64,000 nt of DNA from Lysobacter panacisoli (GCF_009765165.1 NZ_VLNU01000001.1:186001-250000); one strand, 5' to 3'; counted from the first letter of the stretch, positions 1-9,922 are shown. The notes: generated by a model not told the origin, from the letters alone. Numbers and translations are program-made.

Positions 1-393
1 CTGCACCATCTGCACGACCACCGCTGCGGCCTGCTCCAGCATCGCCGCGCGCGGCGCGAAGTCGATGTGTTCCAGGTGGCGCGTCGCCAGCGAGTAGCGG
101 TCGGCGAACTTCTCGACCTGCTTGGGGATCTTGTACAGCGCCGAGCCCAGGGCTTCGATGTCCTCGCGCTCGATCGGCGTGATGAAGCTGTTGACCAGTT
201 CGTGGCTGATCTTGTCGGACGCTTCGCGCTCGCGCTGGCGAGCCAGCTTGAAGGCGTCCAGCGCCGGCTGGCGATCGGCCGTCTTGAGCATCGCGTGCAG
301 CGCCTTGGTGCTGTCGTGCGCGGCGACCGCGGCTTCCTCCAGCAGGGTGTAGAACTGGTTGCCTTGGCCGAAGATGGTTTGCAGGGAGAACAT
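1..393 (-). CDS. DUF47 family protein (PhoU-like), 5' part only
   Basis: The gene runs off the left edge; 131 N-terminal residues are visible, starting MFSLQTIFGQGNQFYTLLEE. The chain is helical, charged and lacks membrane segments, as in DUF47/TIGR00153 PhoU-like proteins, which are normally about 205-210 residues, so about two thirds is present. Family members usually sit directly upstream of a Pit-type phosphate transporter and are thought to modulate it; that partner would lie beyond position 1 and cannot be seen. The ATG at 391-393 is preceded by a GGAG-poor leader, so the start rests on homology of the N-terminus. Family assignment is fairly sure; the phosphate link is inference. Confidence 0.8.
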   Translation of the reverse strand, partial: MFSLQTIFGQGNQFYTLLEEAAVAAHDSTKALHAMLKTADRQPALDAFKLARQREREASDKISHELVNSFITPIEREDIEALGSALYKIPKQVEKFADRYSLATRHLEHIDFAPRAAMLEQAAAVVVQMVQ

Positions 394-645
394 GCGGAGG
401 GTGCCTTGTGGGGCCGGAACACCGGCTCGATGGGGGTCGCAGGGCGGAATTATGACGGTTTGGCGACACCCGCGCCTCCCCGGCCGCAAGGTTGAATCCG
501 GCCGGCCTGCTACCATCGTGAAGACTCACCCCCTCTCCGCACCCCTCCCCTAGATGGACGACGACCCAGAACGGCCGCCCGCCCCCGCTTTCGCGCCCCC
601 TCACGGCGCGTCGACTCCAGCCTGCCATCCTGAGGTACGGACCGC

Positions 646-1980
646 ATGCTGGAACTGCTGATCGTCATTGCCCTGATTGTCCTCAACGCTTTCTTCGCGA
701 TGTCGGAGATGGCGCTGATGACCTCGCGCAAGCTCAGGCTCAAGCAGATGGCCGAGACCAGCCGCGGCGCCAAGATGGCGCTGGAGCTGGCCGAGCATCC
801 GGACAACCTGCTGTCCACGGTGCAGGTGGGCATCACCCTGATCGGCGTCCTCACTGGCGTGTTCGGCGGCGAGGCCATCGGTCTGGCCATCGCCGGCTGG
901 CTGGAAGGCCTGTTCCCCAACGCGCGCGAGTACGCCCGAGGCATCGGCATCGGCACCGCGGTGGGACTGATCACGGCCGCGCAGGTGATCTTCGGCGAGC
1001 TGATCCCCAAGCGTCTTGCGCTGACCAATTCCGAACGCATCGCCTCTGCCGTCGCGATCCCGCTGTACTGGCTCTCGCGCGGCGCTCGTCCGATGGTGGC
1101 CGCGCTGGGCGCGATCAATCGCCTCTTCCTGCGCCTGATCGGGGTGAAGGACGATGCTCGCAGCGCGATCAGCGAAGAAGAGATCCGCCTGCTGGTGACC
1201 GAGAGCCATGAGCAGGGCGTGATCGACGCCGACGAACGCAAGATGATGAACCGCGTGCTCGGCCTGGGCGATCGCACCGCCGAGAGCCTGATGACGCCGC
1301 GCACGCGCATCTCCTGGCTGGATGCATCCGCCGAGTTCGCCGAGAACCTGGCGACGATGCGGCAGACGCAGTTCTCGCGCTATCCGGTCTATCGCGGCAA
1401 CGACAGCGAAGTGGTCGGCATCCTCGAAGTGAAGTCGCTGCTGGACCGCCTCGACGAACGCGCGCCGGACCTGTTCAAGTCGCTGCGCGAGCCGCTGTTC
1501 GTGTCCGAGTCCACGCACGCGATGAAGCTGCTGGAAATCTTCCGCGAGGAGCAGCAGTCGCTCGCGCTGGTGGTGGACGAGTACGGCGACATCAGCGGCA
1601 TGGTCACCATCGCCGACCTGATGGACGCAGTGGTCGGCCGCGTCCACAGCATGGGTGGTGCGGGTGGCGAAACCGAGGACGACGACGCGCCGGTCGTGGA
1701 ACGTGCCGACGGTTCGTTCCTGATCGACGGTGCGTTGCCGGTGGAAGACCTGCGCGAGCTGGTCGGCGGTGGTCGCCTGCCCGACGAGGACGAGCACGAC
1801 TTCCACACCGCCGCGGGCATGGTGATCGCGCACTTCGGCCGCATCCCCTACGTCGGCGAATACTTCGACTGGGGCCTGTGGCGCATCGAAGTCGTCGATC
1901 TCGACGGTCCACGCATCGACAAACTGCTGCTGTACAAGCGGCCGGAGCAGGAGCCCGCGACGGATGAAACCTCGGGCTGA
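646..1980 (+). CDS. CNNM/CorC-HlyC family membrane protein with CBS pair
   Basis: A 444-residue inner-membrane protein of the HlyC/CorC (CNNM, DUF21) family, often linked to Mg2+/Co2+ efflux. Residues 1-20, about 60-88 and 98-118 are hydrophobic and form the DUF21 membrane domain, including the FGELIPKRLAL signature near 116-126. A CBS-pair region follows from about 214 (SLMTPRTRISWLD), and the C-terminal CorC_HlyC domain begins near 350 (ERADGSFLIDGALPVEDL). A GAGG ribosome-binding site lies shortly upstream. The stop overlaps the next gene by 17 bases, suggesting cotranscription with the ExoD-like gene. Transported ion is not determinable from sequence. Confidence 0.9.
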   Translation: MLELLIVIALIVLNAFFAMSEMALMTSRKLRLKQMAETSRGAKMALELAEHPDNLLSTVQVGITLIGVLTGVFGGEAIGLAIAGWLEGLFPNAREYARGIGIGTAVGLITAAQVIFGELIPKRLALTNSERIASAVAIPLYWLSRGARPMVAALGAINRLFLRLIGVKDDARSAISEEEIRLLVTESHEQGVIDADERKMMNRVLGLGDRTAESLMTPRTRISWLDASAEFAENLATMRQTQFSRYPVYRGNDSEVVGILEVKSLLDRLDERAPDLFKSLREPLFVSESTHAMKLLEIFREEQQSLALVVDEYGDISGMVTIADLMDAVVGRVHSMGGAGGETEDDDAPVVERADGSFLIDGALPVEDLRELVGGGRLPDEDEHDFHTAAGMVIAHFGRIPYVGEYFDWGLWRIEVVDLDGPRIDKLLLYKRPEQEPATDETSG

Positions 1981-2593
1981 CGCTCCCCGCGAGGCCGGCA
2001 CGCGCGCCCTGCTGGACGTGTTCGCCGCGGGCGATCCGGACGAGCAGCTGCGCATGGGCGACGTGCTGCACGGCCTGGGCGACCGCTCCTTCGGCATGCT
2101 GCTGTTCGTCTCGACAATCCCGGCGTTCATTCCGATTCCCGGCGTCGGCGGCGCGGTCAGCGGCCCGCTGGTGATCCTGATCGGCTTGCAGTTGCTGATC
2201 GGACTACGCCAGCCGTGGCTGCCGCAGTTCCTCGCGCGACGCGGCCCGCACCGGCACGCAATGGCGCGCTTCCGCGACCTGATCTCGCCGTGGCTGGTAC
2301 GTCTGGAAAAGCTGGTTCGTCCGCGAGCGACGGTGCTGCTCGACCATCGCCTCGCCGATTTCTTCACCGGCCTGTTATTGGTGTTGCTCGGACTGCTACT
2401 GTCGCTGCCGATTCCGTTCACCAACTACCTGTTCGGCGGCCTGCTGCTGTTGTTCGCACTGGCGCTGCTAGAGCGCGACGGCTGGCTGCTCGGCGCGGCG
2501 TGGGCCGCCGGCAGCATCGCCATCGCGGTGTTCGGCGTGTTGTCGGGACACCTCGCGGGCGTGGCGGCGCGCTGGATCGACATGCTCGCCTGA
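1964..2593 (+). CDS. ExoD family membrane protein
   Basis: A 209-residue protein matching the ExoD (exopolysaccharide synthesis) family by its central stretch GDRSFGMLLFVSTIPAFIPI followed by a Pro/Gly-rich segment and hydrophobic helices near residues 60-80, 130-150 and 165-195. ExoD was named from Rhizobium mutants with altered exopolysaccharide and alkali sensitivity; its biochemical role is unknown. The start lies 17 bases inside the preceding CNNM gene, so translation is probably coupled. A strong hairpin follows 60 bases after the stop. Confidence 0.85.
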   Translation: MKPRADAPREAGTRALLDVFAAGDPDEQLRMGDVLHGLGDRSFGMLLFVSTIPAFIPIPGVGGAVSGPLVILIGLQLLIGLRQPWLPQFLARRGPHRHAMARFRDLISPWLVRLEKLVRPRATVLLDHRLADFFTGLLLVLLGLLLSLPIPFTNYLFGGLLLLFALALLERDGWLLGAAWAAGSIAIAVFGVLSGHLAGVAARWIDMLA

Positions 2594-2650
2594 TTCGCGT
2601 CGCCTGCCCTGCGTTCACGCGGCGAACCCGACAGCACGCCTGCAAACAAA

Positions 2651-2673
2651 AAGGCCCCGCATTGCGGGGCCTT
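2651..2673. terminator. Bidirectional rho-independent terminator
   Basis: A perfect 10-base stem, AAGGCCCCGC/GCGGGGCCTT with an ATT loop, is flanked by A-rich sequence on the left and TTTTCTTT on the right. It lies between the convergent exoD-like and purA genes and can terminate both. Confidence 0.9.
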
Positions 2674-2697
2674 TTCTTTATCGAAGTCGTGCGCGGG

Positions 2698-4104
<1,407 letters not shown>

Positions 4105-4200
4105 TTATCCGGGTTTTGGGTGGGCGGGACCACCCCGCCAGGCCAATCCGATGCGCTTCGGCCCGATCCGGTCAGGTCTGGGCAGCGGATGTGAAGACCG

Positions 4201-4386
4201 TCAGGTCCGTACCCACCACAGCGACAGCAGGCCGATCCCCACCACGATCCCGCCGACCACGCGCAAATGGCGGTCAGGCAAGGCGTGCAATTGTTCGGCG
4301 GCCCGCTTCCAGCCGCGCGGAGCCACGAACAGGAACAGTCCCTCCAACACCGCGACCAGGCACAGGGCCGACAACAGCTCGCTCAT
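4201..4386 (-). CDS. DUF2065 family small membrane protein (YjeT-like)
   Basis: A 61-residue protein with two hydrophobic helices (about 3-22 and 42-58) joined by a basic loop containing PRGWKRA. The size, two-helix layout and position between hflC and purA all match E. coli YjeT. Its function is not known; the long-conserved location next to the FtsH regulators HflK/HflC suggests a role at that membrane complex, which is inference. It starts 18 bases after the hflC stop. Confidence 0.88.
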   Translation of the reverse strand: MSELLSALCLVAVLEGLFLFVAPRGWKRAAEQLHALPDRHLRVVGGIVVGIGLLSLWWVRT

Positions 4387-4404
4387 CGTGGTCGCGGCGC
4401 GGGA

Positions 4405-5268
4405 TCAGCGGTCCGAACGCAGGTACTGCAGGAACGGATCGTCCTTGTCGAGGACGATCACGCCCTCGCCGTCCGCGAACGCCTTGCGATAGGCATCCAG
4501 GCTGCGCTGGAACGCGTAGAAGCCCGGGTCCTTGTTCGCGGCCAGCGCGTACAGGCGCGTGGCCTCGGCATCGCCTTCGCCGCGCAGCTTCTGCGCGTCG
4601 CGTTCGGCTTCGGCCACGATCACCGTCTGCTGGCGATCGGCGTCGGCACGGATGGTCTGGGCCTGCTCGGCGCCCTCTGCGCGGAGCTTGCTGGCGACCT
4701 GCTGGCGCTGTGCGCTCATGCGCTTGTAGACGTCGTTGATGACCTGGCTGTCGGTGGGCAGCTCGATCTGCTTGATACGCAGGTCGATGATGCGCACGCC
4801 GACCGTCGCCGCGCCGCGATTGATCGCATCCAGCTGGGCGCTGATGACTTCCGAGCGGCTGCCCGACACCACCTGTTGCAGCGTCCGCGCGTTGATCTCA
4901 TCGCGCAGCGACGCCTTGATGATGGGCGCCAGGCGATTGATGGCCACGTCTTCCTGGCCGCCGGTGGCGCGGTAGAACGCGCGCACGTCGGAAATCTGCC
5001 CCACCGCGAAGAAGTCGACGCTGACGTCCTTGCGTTCGGAAGTCAGCGTGCGCTCCGGCGCGGCATCGAGCACCTGGAAACGGCGGTCGAACACCAGTCG
5101 CGTTTCCACCAGCGGCCACTTGAAGTGCAGGCCCGGGCCGATATCGCTGCGCACGACGCGGCCGAGGTTGAGCACCATGCCGGTCTGGCCTTCGCTCACC
5201 ACGAACACCGATCCCATCAACGCCAGCAGCGCGGCCACGGCCAGCGCGATCCACATGGAGAATCTCAT
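4405..5268 (-). CDS. hflC: HflC, FtsH protease modulator subunit
   Basis: A 287-residue SPFH-domain protein with one N-terminal membrane helix (residues 5-25) and a periplasmic band-7 domain, followed by a charged helical region rich in Ala/Glu/Arg (about 190-240). HflC pairs with HflK in a large ring that surrounds hexameric FtsH and modulates degradation of membrane proteins. It overlaps hflK by four bases (ATGA), so the two subunits are translationally coupled. FtsH itself lies 6 kb upstream on the same strand in this window. Confidence 0.96.
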   Translation of the reverse strand: MRFSMWIALAVAALLALMGSVFVVSEGQTGMVLNLGRVVRSDIGPGLHFKWPLVETRLVFDRRFQVLDAAPERTLTSERKDVSVDFFAVGQISDVRAFYRATGGQEDVAINRLAPIIKASLRDEINARTLQQVVSGSRSEVISAQLDAINRGAATVGVRIIDLRIKQIELPTDSQVINDVYKRMSAQRQQVASKLRAEGAEQAQTIRADADRQQTVIVAEAERDAQKLRGEGDAEATRLYALAANKDPGFYAFQRSLDAYRKAFADGEGVIVLDKDDPFLQYLRSDR

Positions 5269-6377
5269 CGCGTCACCTCCTCGCGACCGGTGGGACGGGA
5301 CGAACGACTGGGCCGGACGCCACCAGACGTGTCGGGGGTGATGCTGGGCGTCAACAGTTCGGGCGTGAGCAGCGGCGTCGACGTGTCGGTGCGCGGCGCG
5401 CGGCCGTCATCCATCGGCACGTAGAGCAACTGGCGCGAATCGCCACCGACGATCTTGCGGTTGCCGGCCAGCACGTCCTGCACGGTATCGAGCCACATGC
5501 GCTTGCGCGTGACGTCGGGGGCGCTCTTGTATTGCTCGACCAGCAGCGAGAAGCGGTTGGCGTCGCCTTCCGCGCGCGCGATCGTCGCGCTCTTGTAGCC
5601 CTCGGCGACCGTGCGCACGCGCGCGGCCTGGCCTCGCGACTCGGGCACGATCTTCGCGGCGTAGGCGCGCGCTTCGCTGATCAGGCGGTCCTTGTCCTGC
5701 TGCGCACTGTTCACGTCGTCGAAGGCCGGTTTGACCTGCTCCGGCGGACGCGCGTTGGCGAGGTTGAGTTCGGTCACCACCAGGCCGGTGCGGTAGGCCT
5801 CGAGCGACTTCTGCAGGTTGGTGAGCGAGGCGCCTGCCAGCGCGACGCGCGCGCCGAGGACGGTGTCCAGGGTGGAACGCCCGACCTGCTCGCGCACCGC
5901 GCTCAGCGCGGCCTGCTGCAGGATCTGGTCGGCGTCGCGGGTGCCGAACATGTACAGACGCACGTCGCCGATGCGGTACTGCACGTTCACTTCGACCTGG
6001 ACGATGTTCTCGTCGGAGGTCAGCACCGGGACGTTCTCGCTGAAGGTCTTGATCTGGGTCGCGTTGATCTTGGTCACGCGCTCGATCGGCCACGGCGCCT
6101 TGAGGTGCGGGCCTGGCTGCAACACGCGCGAGAACTGGCCGAAGCGCAGTACGACGCCGCGCTCCTGTTCGGTCACCAGCACGAAGCAGTTGAACACCAG
6201 CCACAGGCCGAGGACCAGGCCGACCCAGCGCAGGATGCCACCGCCACCACCGCCGCCGAACAGGCCGCGCAGGGGTTCGAGCAGGGCGTCCAGGCCGCGG
6301 CCGTCGGGTCTGCGTTGCCGCGGGGTTCGTCCGTTCGAACCGCCGGAATTGTCACTGCCAGGGGTGTTCCAGGCCAT
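5265..6377 (-). CDS. hflK: HflK, FtsH protease modulator subunit
   Basis: The 370-residue partner of HflC. A soluble N-terminus rich in Gly/Pro/Arg includes a run of seven glycines (about 41-47), then one membrane helix (50-67) and the SPFH domain with an Arg/Ala/Glu-rich coiled region (about 235-290). The C-terminal tail is Pro/Thr/Ser-rich and disordered. The ATG at 6377 follows a GGAG-type site (CTCCAGGAG read on this strand). About 100 bases separate it from the hflX stop. Confidence 0.96.
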   Translation of the reverse strand: MAWNTPGSDNSGGSNGRTPRQRRPDGRGLDALLEPLRGLFGGGGGGGILRWVGLVLGLWLVFNCFVLVTEQERGVVLRFGQFSRVLQPGPHLKAPWPIERVTKINATQIKTFSENVPVLTSDENIVQVEVNVQYRIGDVRLYMFGTRDADQILQQAALSAVREQVGRSTLDTVLGARVALAGASLTNLQKSLEAYRTGLVVTELNLANARPPEQVKPAFDDVNSAQQDKDRLISEARAYAAKIVPESRGQAARVRTVAEGYKSATIARAEGDANRFSLLVEQYKSAPDVTRKRMWLDTVQDVLAGNRKIVGGDSRQLLYVPMDDGRAPRTDTSTPLLTPELLTPSITPDTSGGVRPSRSSRPTGREEVTR

Positions 6378-6478
6378 GCCTGCTCCAGGAGATGGATCCG
6401 CGTCCGCATTCAGCTGCGCGAACGTGCGTCGATTCTAGGTGGGGGTGACGCGTGCCTCAAGCAAGGCGCCGACGCGGT

Positions 6479-7852
6479 TCAGGCCGCGTCTTCGTCCTCC
6501 GGCTCCGGCAGCAGCGCTCGCAGCGCCTCGCCGTGGGCCTGCACGAACAGGCGCTGCGCGTCTGCCAGGGGCAGATCGACGCGGATGCGCCAGCCGTGCT
6601 CGTCGTGATCCTCGCCGCGAACGGCGCCGAGGTCGTGCAGCTTCGCACGAAGCTTCGCGGCCTGCGGCGGCACGCGCACTTCGCCGACGACGTGGCGCAG
6701 GTCCAGCGATTCGGCCAGGGCCTGGCGCAGCAGGTCCAGGCCGCGCCCGTCCCGTGCCGACAGCCAGACGCGGTTGCGACCCTCGGCGGGACGGTCCAGT
6801 CGCGGCTGCGCGGTCTCGCCGTTGTCGAGCTTGTCGATCTTGTTGAACACCAGCAGCTGCGGCAGGTCGCCGGCGCCGATGTCCTTGAGCACTTCGTCGA
6901 CCTGGGCGATGCGCTCGTCGCGCAGCGGATCGGCCGCGTCGACGACGTGCAGCAGCAGGTCGGCCTCGCGCGCTTCCGACAGGGTGGAACGGAACGCGGC
7001 GACGAGTTCGTGCGGCAGGTCGCGCACGAAGCCGACCGTGTCGGCCAGCACCACGCTGCCGCCGGACAGTTCGATGCGGCGCACCGTCGGGTCCAGCGTC
7101 GCGAACAACTGGTCGGCCGCGTACGCGTCCGCACCGGTCATCGCATTGAACAACGTCGACTTGCCGGCGTTGGTGTAGCCCACCAGCGCCACGCGCGGCA
7201 GCTCGCTGCGCACGCGCGCGCGACGCATCTGCGTGCGCTGCACTTCGACCTTGTCCAGTCGCTTCTGCAACTGTTCCAGGCGCTTCTGCAGCAGGCGGCG
7301 GTCGGTTTCCAGCTGGGTTTCGCCGGGACCGCGCAGACCGATGGAACCACCGCGCTGGCGCTCCAGGTGGGTCCAGCCGCGCACCAGGCGCGTGGCCATG
7401 TGCTTGAGCTGGGCCAGTTCGACCTGCAGCTTGCCGTCGTGGCTGTGCGCACGCTGGGCAAAGATGTCCAGGATCAGTCCGGTGCGGTCGACCACACGGC
7501 GCTGCAATGCGCGCTCGAGGTTGCGTTCCTGGCCCGGACTGAGCGGATGGTTGATGAGGATGAGGTCGGCGCCGGTGGCGTCGGCCGCGGCCTTCACCTC
7601 CTCCAGCTTGCCGCTGCCGATCAGCATCGCCGCGTTGGGGCGGTCGATGCGCGCGGTCAGCACGGCCGCGATCGTCGCGCCGGCGGAGCGGGCCAGGTCG
7701 GCGAACTCCTCCAGCAGATCCTCGTCCGGCGGGCCGCCGGCATGGGGTTGGATCAGCAGCGCGTGTTCGCCTTTGCGGGATCTTTCGAACAAACCGGGTC
7801 GAGCCTGTGGGGGATCAGTCGACAAGATGGGCACGGACCCGCGGCCACGCAA
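6479..7852 (-). CDS. hflX: GTPase HflX
   Basis: A ribosome-associated P-loop GTPase able to split stalled ribosomes. An N-terminal glycine-rich HflX domain is followed by a coiled region (LLQKRLEQLQKRLDKVE) and a G domain with GYTNAGKST (G1), DTVGFV (G3) and NKID (G4). No ATG is available at the 5' end: candidates are TTG 7852 (457 residues), GTG 7834 and TTG 7792 (437 residues, LFERSRKGEHALL). The last agrees best with related HflX N-termini as I remember them, so the true gene may be 60 bases shorter than listed. It follows hfq, as in E. coli. Confidence 0.93.
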   Translation of the reverse strand: MRGRGSVPILSTDPPQARPGLFERSRKGEHALLIQPHAGGPPDEDLLEEFADLARSAGATIAAVLTARIDRPNAAMLIGSGKLEEVKAAADATGADLILINHPLSPGQERNLERALQRRVVDRTGLILDIFAQRAHSHDGKLQVELAQLKHMATRLVRGWTHLERQRGGSIGLRGPGETQLETDRRLLQKRLEQLQKRLDKVEVQRTQMRRARVRSELPRVALVGYTNAGKSTLFNAMTGADAYAADQLFATLDPTVRRIELSGGSVVLADTVGFVRDLPHELVAAFRSTLSEAREADLLLHVVDAADPLRDERIAQVDEVLKDIGAGDLPQLLVFNKIDKLDNGETAQPRLDRPAEGRNRVWLSARDGRGLDLLRQALAESLDLRHVVGEVRVPPQAAKLRAKLHDLGAVRGEDHDEHGWRIRVDLPLADAQRLFVQAHGEALRALLPEPEDEDAA

Positions 7853-7909
7853 GGGCCGCAGGTCGTGTATTTCGCCGCGGTCCGGGATTCCGGACCGCCG
7901 TGGCGGGCC

Positions 7910-8191
7910 TTACTCGACCTCGGCTTCTTCGCCGCCCTCGCCGCTGCCGTCGGCGGACTGCACGTAGCCGCCACCCGGTCCCACGCGCACGTTGCGCGCC
8001 GGAACCACGGTGGAAATGGCGTGCTTGTAGACCATCTGGCTGACGGTGTTGCGCAGGAGCACGACGAACTGGTCGAAGGATTCGATGGTGCCCTGCAGCT
8101 TGATGCCGTTGACCAGGTAGACCGAAACCGGCACGCGTTCGCGCCGCAGCGCATTCAGGAAAGGATCCTGCAAAGACTGTCCCTTGGACAT
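7910..8191 (-). CDS. hfq: RNA chaperone Hfq
   Basis: A 93-residue Sm-like protein that pairs small RNAs with mRNAs. It has the Sm1 stretch ([20 protein letters not shown]) and the Sm2 hallmark YKHAIST, then a short acidic Gly/Glu tail ([12 protein letters not shown]) without the long disordered tail of E. coli Hfq. ATG 8191 gives the canonical MSKGQSLQ start with a GGGGA site upstream; the frame is open five codons further. It lies between miaA and hflX in the conserved order, 57 bases before the most upstream hflX start. Confidence 0.98.
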   Translation of the reverse strand: MSKGQSLQDPFLNALRRERVPVSVYLVNGIKLQGTIESFDQFVVLLRNTVSQMVYKHAISTVVPARNVRVGPGGGYVQSADGSGEGGEEAEVE

Positions 8192-8312
8192 GACGTTGTT
8201 CCCCAACTCGTTCTAGTTATAAGGGCGGCGCAAGCCGCATCGCCGTTCCCTGTCCCCACAGCGGCGACGGCCCGATGGTAGCGCAAAGATCCGCGTCGCA
8301 CGCGTACCCGGC

Positions 8313-9290
8313 TCAGCCGCTCGCGGTACCGTGCGCGCCGTCCATGAAACGCGCCCTCGCCGCCTCCAGCGCGGCGGCCTCGCGCTGCGGATCGAACCAC
8401 TGCGCGTCGAGTTCGCCGCGCAGCCAGGTCAGCTGGCGCTTGGCGAGCTGGCGCGTGGCATATACCCCGCGATCGCGGAATTCGGCGGCGCCGGTGGCAC
8501 CGTCGAGGTGCTCCCACGCCTGGCGGTACCCGACCGCGCGCAGGGCCGGCAGTTCGAGCGGTGCCGGATGGTCGCGCAGTTCCGGCATGGCGCGCAGCGC
8601 GCGGACCTCGTCGAGAAAACCTTCGGCGAGCATCCGGTCGAAGCGATATTCGATGCGCTCATGCAGCACCGCGCGATCCTGCGGTGCCAAGACGAGGCGC
8701 AGCACGCGCACCGGCAGGGCCGGCGCGGCGGGAGCCTCGCGCCGCCAGTCGCTGATGGTGCGTCCGGAGAGGCGGTAGACCTCCAGCGCGCGCTGGATGC
8801 GCTGGGCATCGGTGGCGTGGATGCGCGCGGCCGCCTCAGGGTCGATCCGCAGCAGATCGGCATGCAATGCGGCCCAGCCGCGTTCGGCGGCCTCGCGCTC
8901 CAGGCTCGCCCGCGTCGCCGGATCGGCCTCCGGCATCGGCGACAGCCCGTGCAGCAGCGCGTGGAAGTACAGGCCGGTGCCGCCCGCCAGGATCGGCAGC
9001 CGTCCGCGCGCGAGCACGTCGTCCAGCGCGCGACGCGCATCAACCGCGAACTCCGCCGCCGAGTACGGCTGCCACGGTTCGCGCAGGTCGAGCAGATGGT
9101 GCGGCACGCGTTCGCGTTCCTGTGCCGTCGGCTTGGCCGAGCCGATGTCGAGGTGGCGGTACACCAGCGCCGAGTCGACGCTGAGGATCTCGCCGCCGAA
9201 GCGTTCGGCCCAGTCGAGCGCGAGCGCGGTCTTGCCCGACGCGGTCGGGCCCATCAGGGCAATCGCGATGGGGCGCGTATCGACGGGCAT
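8313..9290 (-). CDS. miaA: tRNA dimethylallyltransferase
   Basis: Adds a dimethylallyl group to N6 of A37 in tRNAs reading UNN codons, the first step of ms2i6A formation. The 325-residue product carries the P-loop GPTASGKT at residues 14-21, the [16 protein letters not shown] substrate segment and [11 protein letters not shown] 9290 ([14 protein letters not shown]) fits family length; the frame continues 19 codons upstream into non-conserved sequence. It begins the miaA-hfq-hflX block. Directly upstream lies the DnaA-box-like repeat region, so its promoter must be in or next to those repeats. Confidence 0.97.
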   Translation of the reverse strand: MPVDTRPIAIALMGPTASGKTALALDWAERFGGEILSVDSALVYRHLDIGSAKPTAQERERVPHHLLDLREPWQPYSAAEFAVDARRALDDVLARGRLPILAGGTGLYFHALLHGLSPMPEADPATRASLEREAAERGWAALHADLLRIDPEAAARIHATDAQRIQRALEVYRLSGRTISDWRREAPAAPALPVRVLRLVLAPQDRAVLHERIEYRFDRMLAEGFLDEVRALRAMPELRDHPAPLELPALRAVGYRQAWEHLDGATGAAEFRDRGVYATRQLAKRQLTWLRGELDAQWFDPQREAAALEAARARFMDGAHGTASG

Positions 9291-9365
9291 GTTCGGCGGG
9301 CATGGACGGAGCACAGGGGCCGGGCGCGTAGCCTCGCACAGGCGCACGCGCCGGGGAACCGCGCG

Positions 9366-9467
9366 CTTTCCACAGACGCTGTGGAGAACCGCTGGGGCAA
9401 GGCTGTTGATAAGCGCCTGCGCCCCAGGCGTGGCAAGGCCCGCAGCAGGTTTGGCGATAATTTGGCC
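9366..9467. repeat. DnaA-box-like repeat unit 1
   Basis: Inverted boxes CTTTCCACA (9366-9374) and TGTGGAGAA (9380-9388, complement TTCTCCACA) are separated by 5 bp. A third box, TGTTGATAA at 9404-9412 (complement TTATCAACA, one base from TTATCCACA), begins 24 bp after the start of the second. The AT-rich tail GGTTTGGCGATAATTTGGCC spans 9448-9467. This is the most diverged unit. Confidence 0.7.
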
Positions 9468-9479
9468 AGTCGGGGACGA

Positions 9480-9582
9480 CTATCCACACCACCTGTGGAC
9501 AAGCCTGCGGACAGATGTGTGCAGAACCGTCGCATCGCCTGCAACGACGCGGGGCACGCCAAACATGGTCATAAATTCACCA
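9480..9582. repeat. DnaA-box-like repeat unit 2
   Basis: Inverted boxes CTATCCACA (9480-9488) and TGTGGACAA (9494-9502, complement TTGTCCACA) with a 5-bp spacer. A third degenerate box TGCGGACA begins at 9506, 12 bp after the second box. The AT-rich tail, ATGGTCATAAATTCACC, lies at about 9565-9582. Confidence 0.78.
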
Positions 9583-9658
9583 GCGGCCCGTCGCGGCCCG
9601 CGACGGATTTCCGTCGCCTTCGATCCACGCCGACGTGCGCGCCAACCGCGAACCGCGA

Positions 9659-9760
9659 CTATCCACACAACCTGTGGACAAACCTGCGGACAGAAATGTG
9701 GAGACAGGCCTGCACGCCTTGCCGCACAAGGAGCGCAAGAGGTTTGGCGAAAAATTGACC
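9659..9760. repeat. DnaA-box-like repeat unit 3
   Basis: Inverted boxes CTATCCACA (9659-9667) and TGTGGACAA (9673-9681) with a 5-bp spacer, and a third box TGCGGACA at 9685-9692. The AT-rich tail GGTTTGGCGAAAAATTGACC at 9741-9760 is nearly identical to that of unit 1. A further A-rich stretch follows. Confidence 0.78.
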
Positions 9761-9818
9761 GCAAAAATCGTTTGACATTCGCGTCGCTTGCACTCGACGA
9801 CGACACGCGCTGCCGCGA

Positions 9819-9919
9819 TTGTCCACAGCGCTTGTGGACAAGCATGCGGACATCCATGTGCGCATCACGCTGCAGCGCTTGCGGTGCAAGGGCTGCAGGA
9901 ATGTGGTCAATATTTGTCC
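9819..9919. repeat. DnaA-box-like repeat unit 4
   Basis: Perfect inverted pair TTGTCCACA (9819-9827) and TGTGGACAA (9833-9841), again with a 5-bp spacer, then TGCGGACA at 9845-9852. The AT-rich tail ATGTGGTCAATATTTGTCC (9901-9919) ends just before the folP stop codon. Confidence 0.78.
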
Positions 9920-9922
9920 AGC

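Larger units (their letters stand above)
9291..9922. other. 630-bp gene-free region holding a DnaA-box-like cluster
   Basis: No credible gene lies between folP and miaA. The stretch is more AT-rich than its surroundings and holds four repeat units, annotated separately. Each has two YYNTCCACA-type 9-mers in inverted orientation separated by exactly 5 bp, a third related box 12 or 24 bp on, and an AT-rich block about 60-80 bp later. The miaA promoter is expected here too. Frames crossing the region encode only the translated repeat and are not convincing. Confidence 0.8.

Noticed and set aside
601..2424. 607-codon minus-strand open frame
   Set aside because: Antisense to the CNNM and ExoD genes, with low-complexity Arg/Ala/His composition and no recognisable domain.
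9366..9922. Chromosomal replication origin (oriC)
   Set aside because: The box cluster fits loosely, but no dnaA, dnaN, rpmH or gyrB is nearby and the region lies between metabolic and RNA-modification genes. An accessory DnaA-binding locus is the better reading.
9366..9922. Plasmid iterons or phage remnant
   Set aside because: No replication, integrase or phage-like gene is adjacent, and flanking genes are conserved housekeeping ones.
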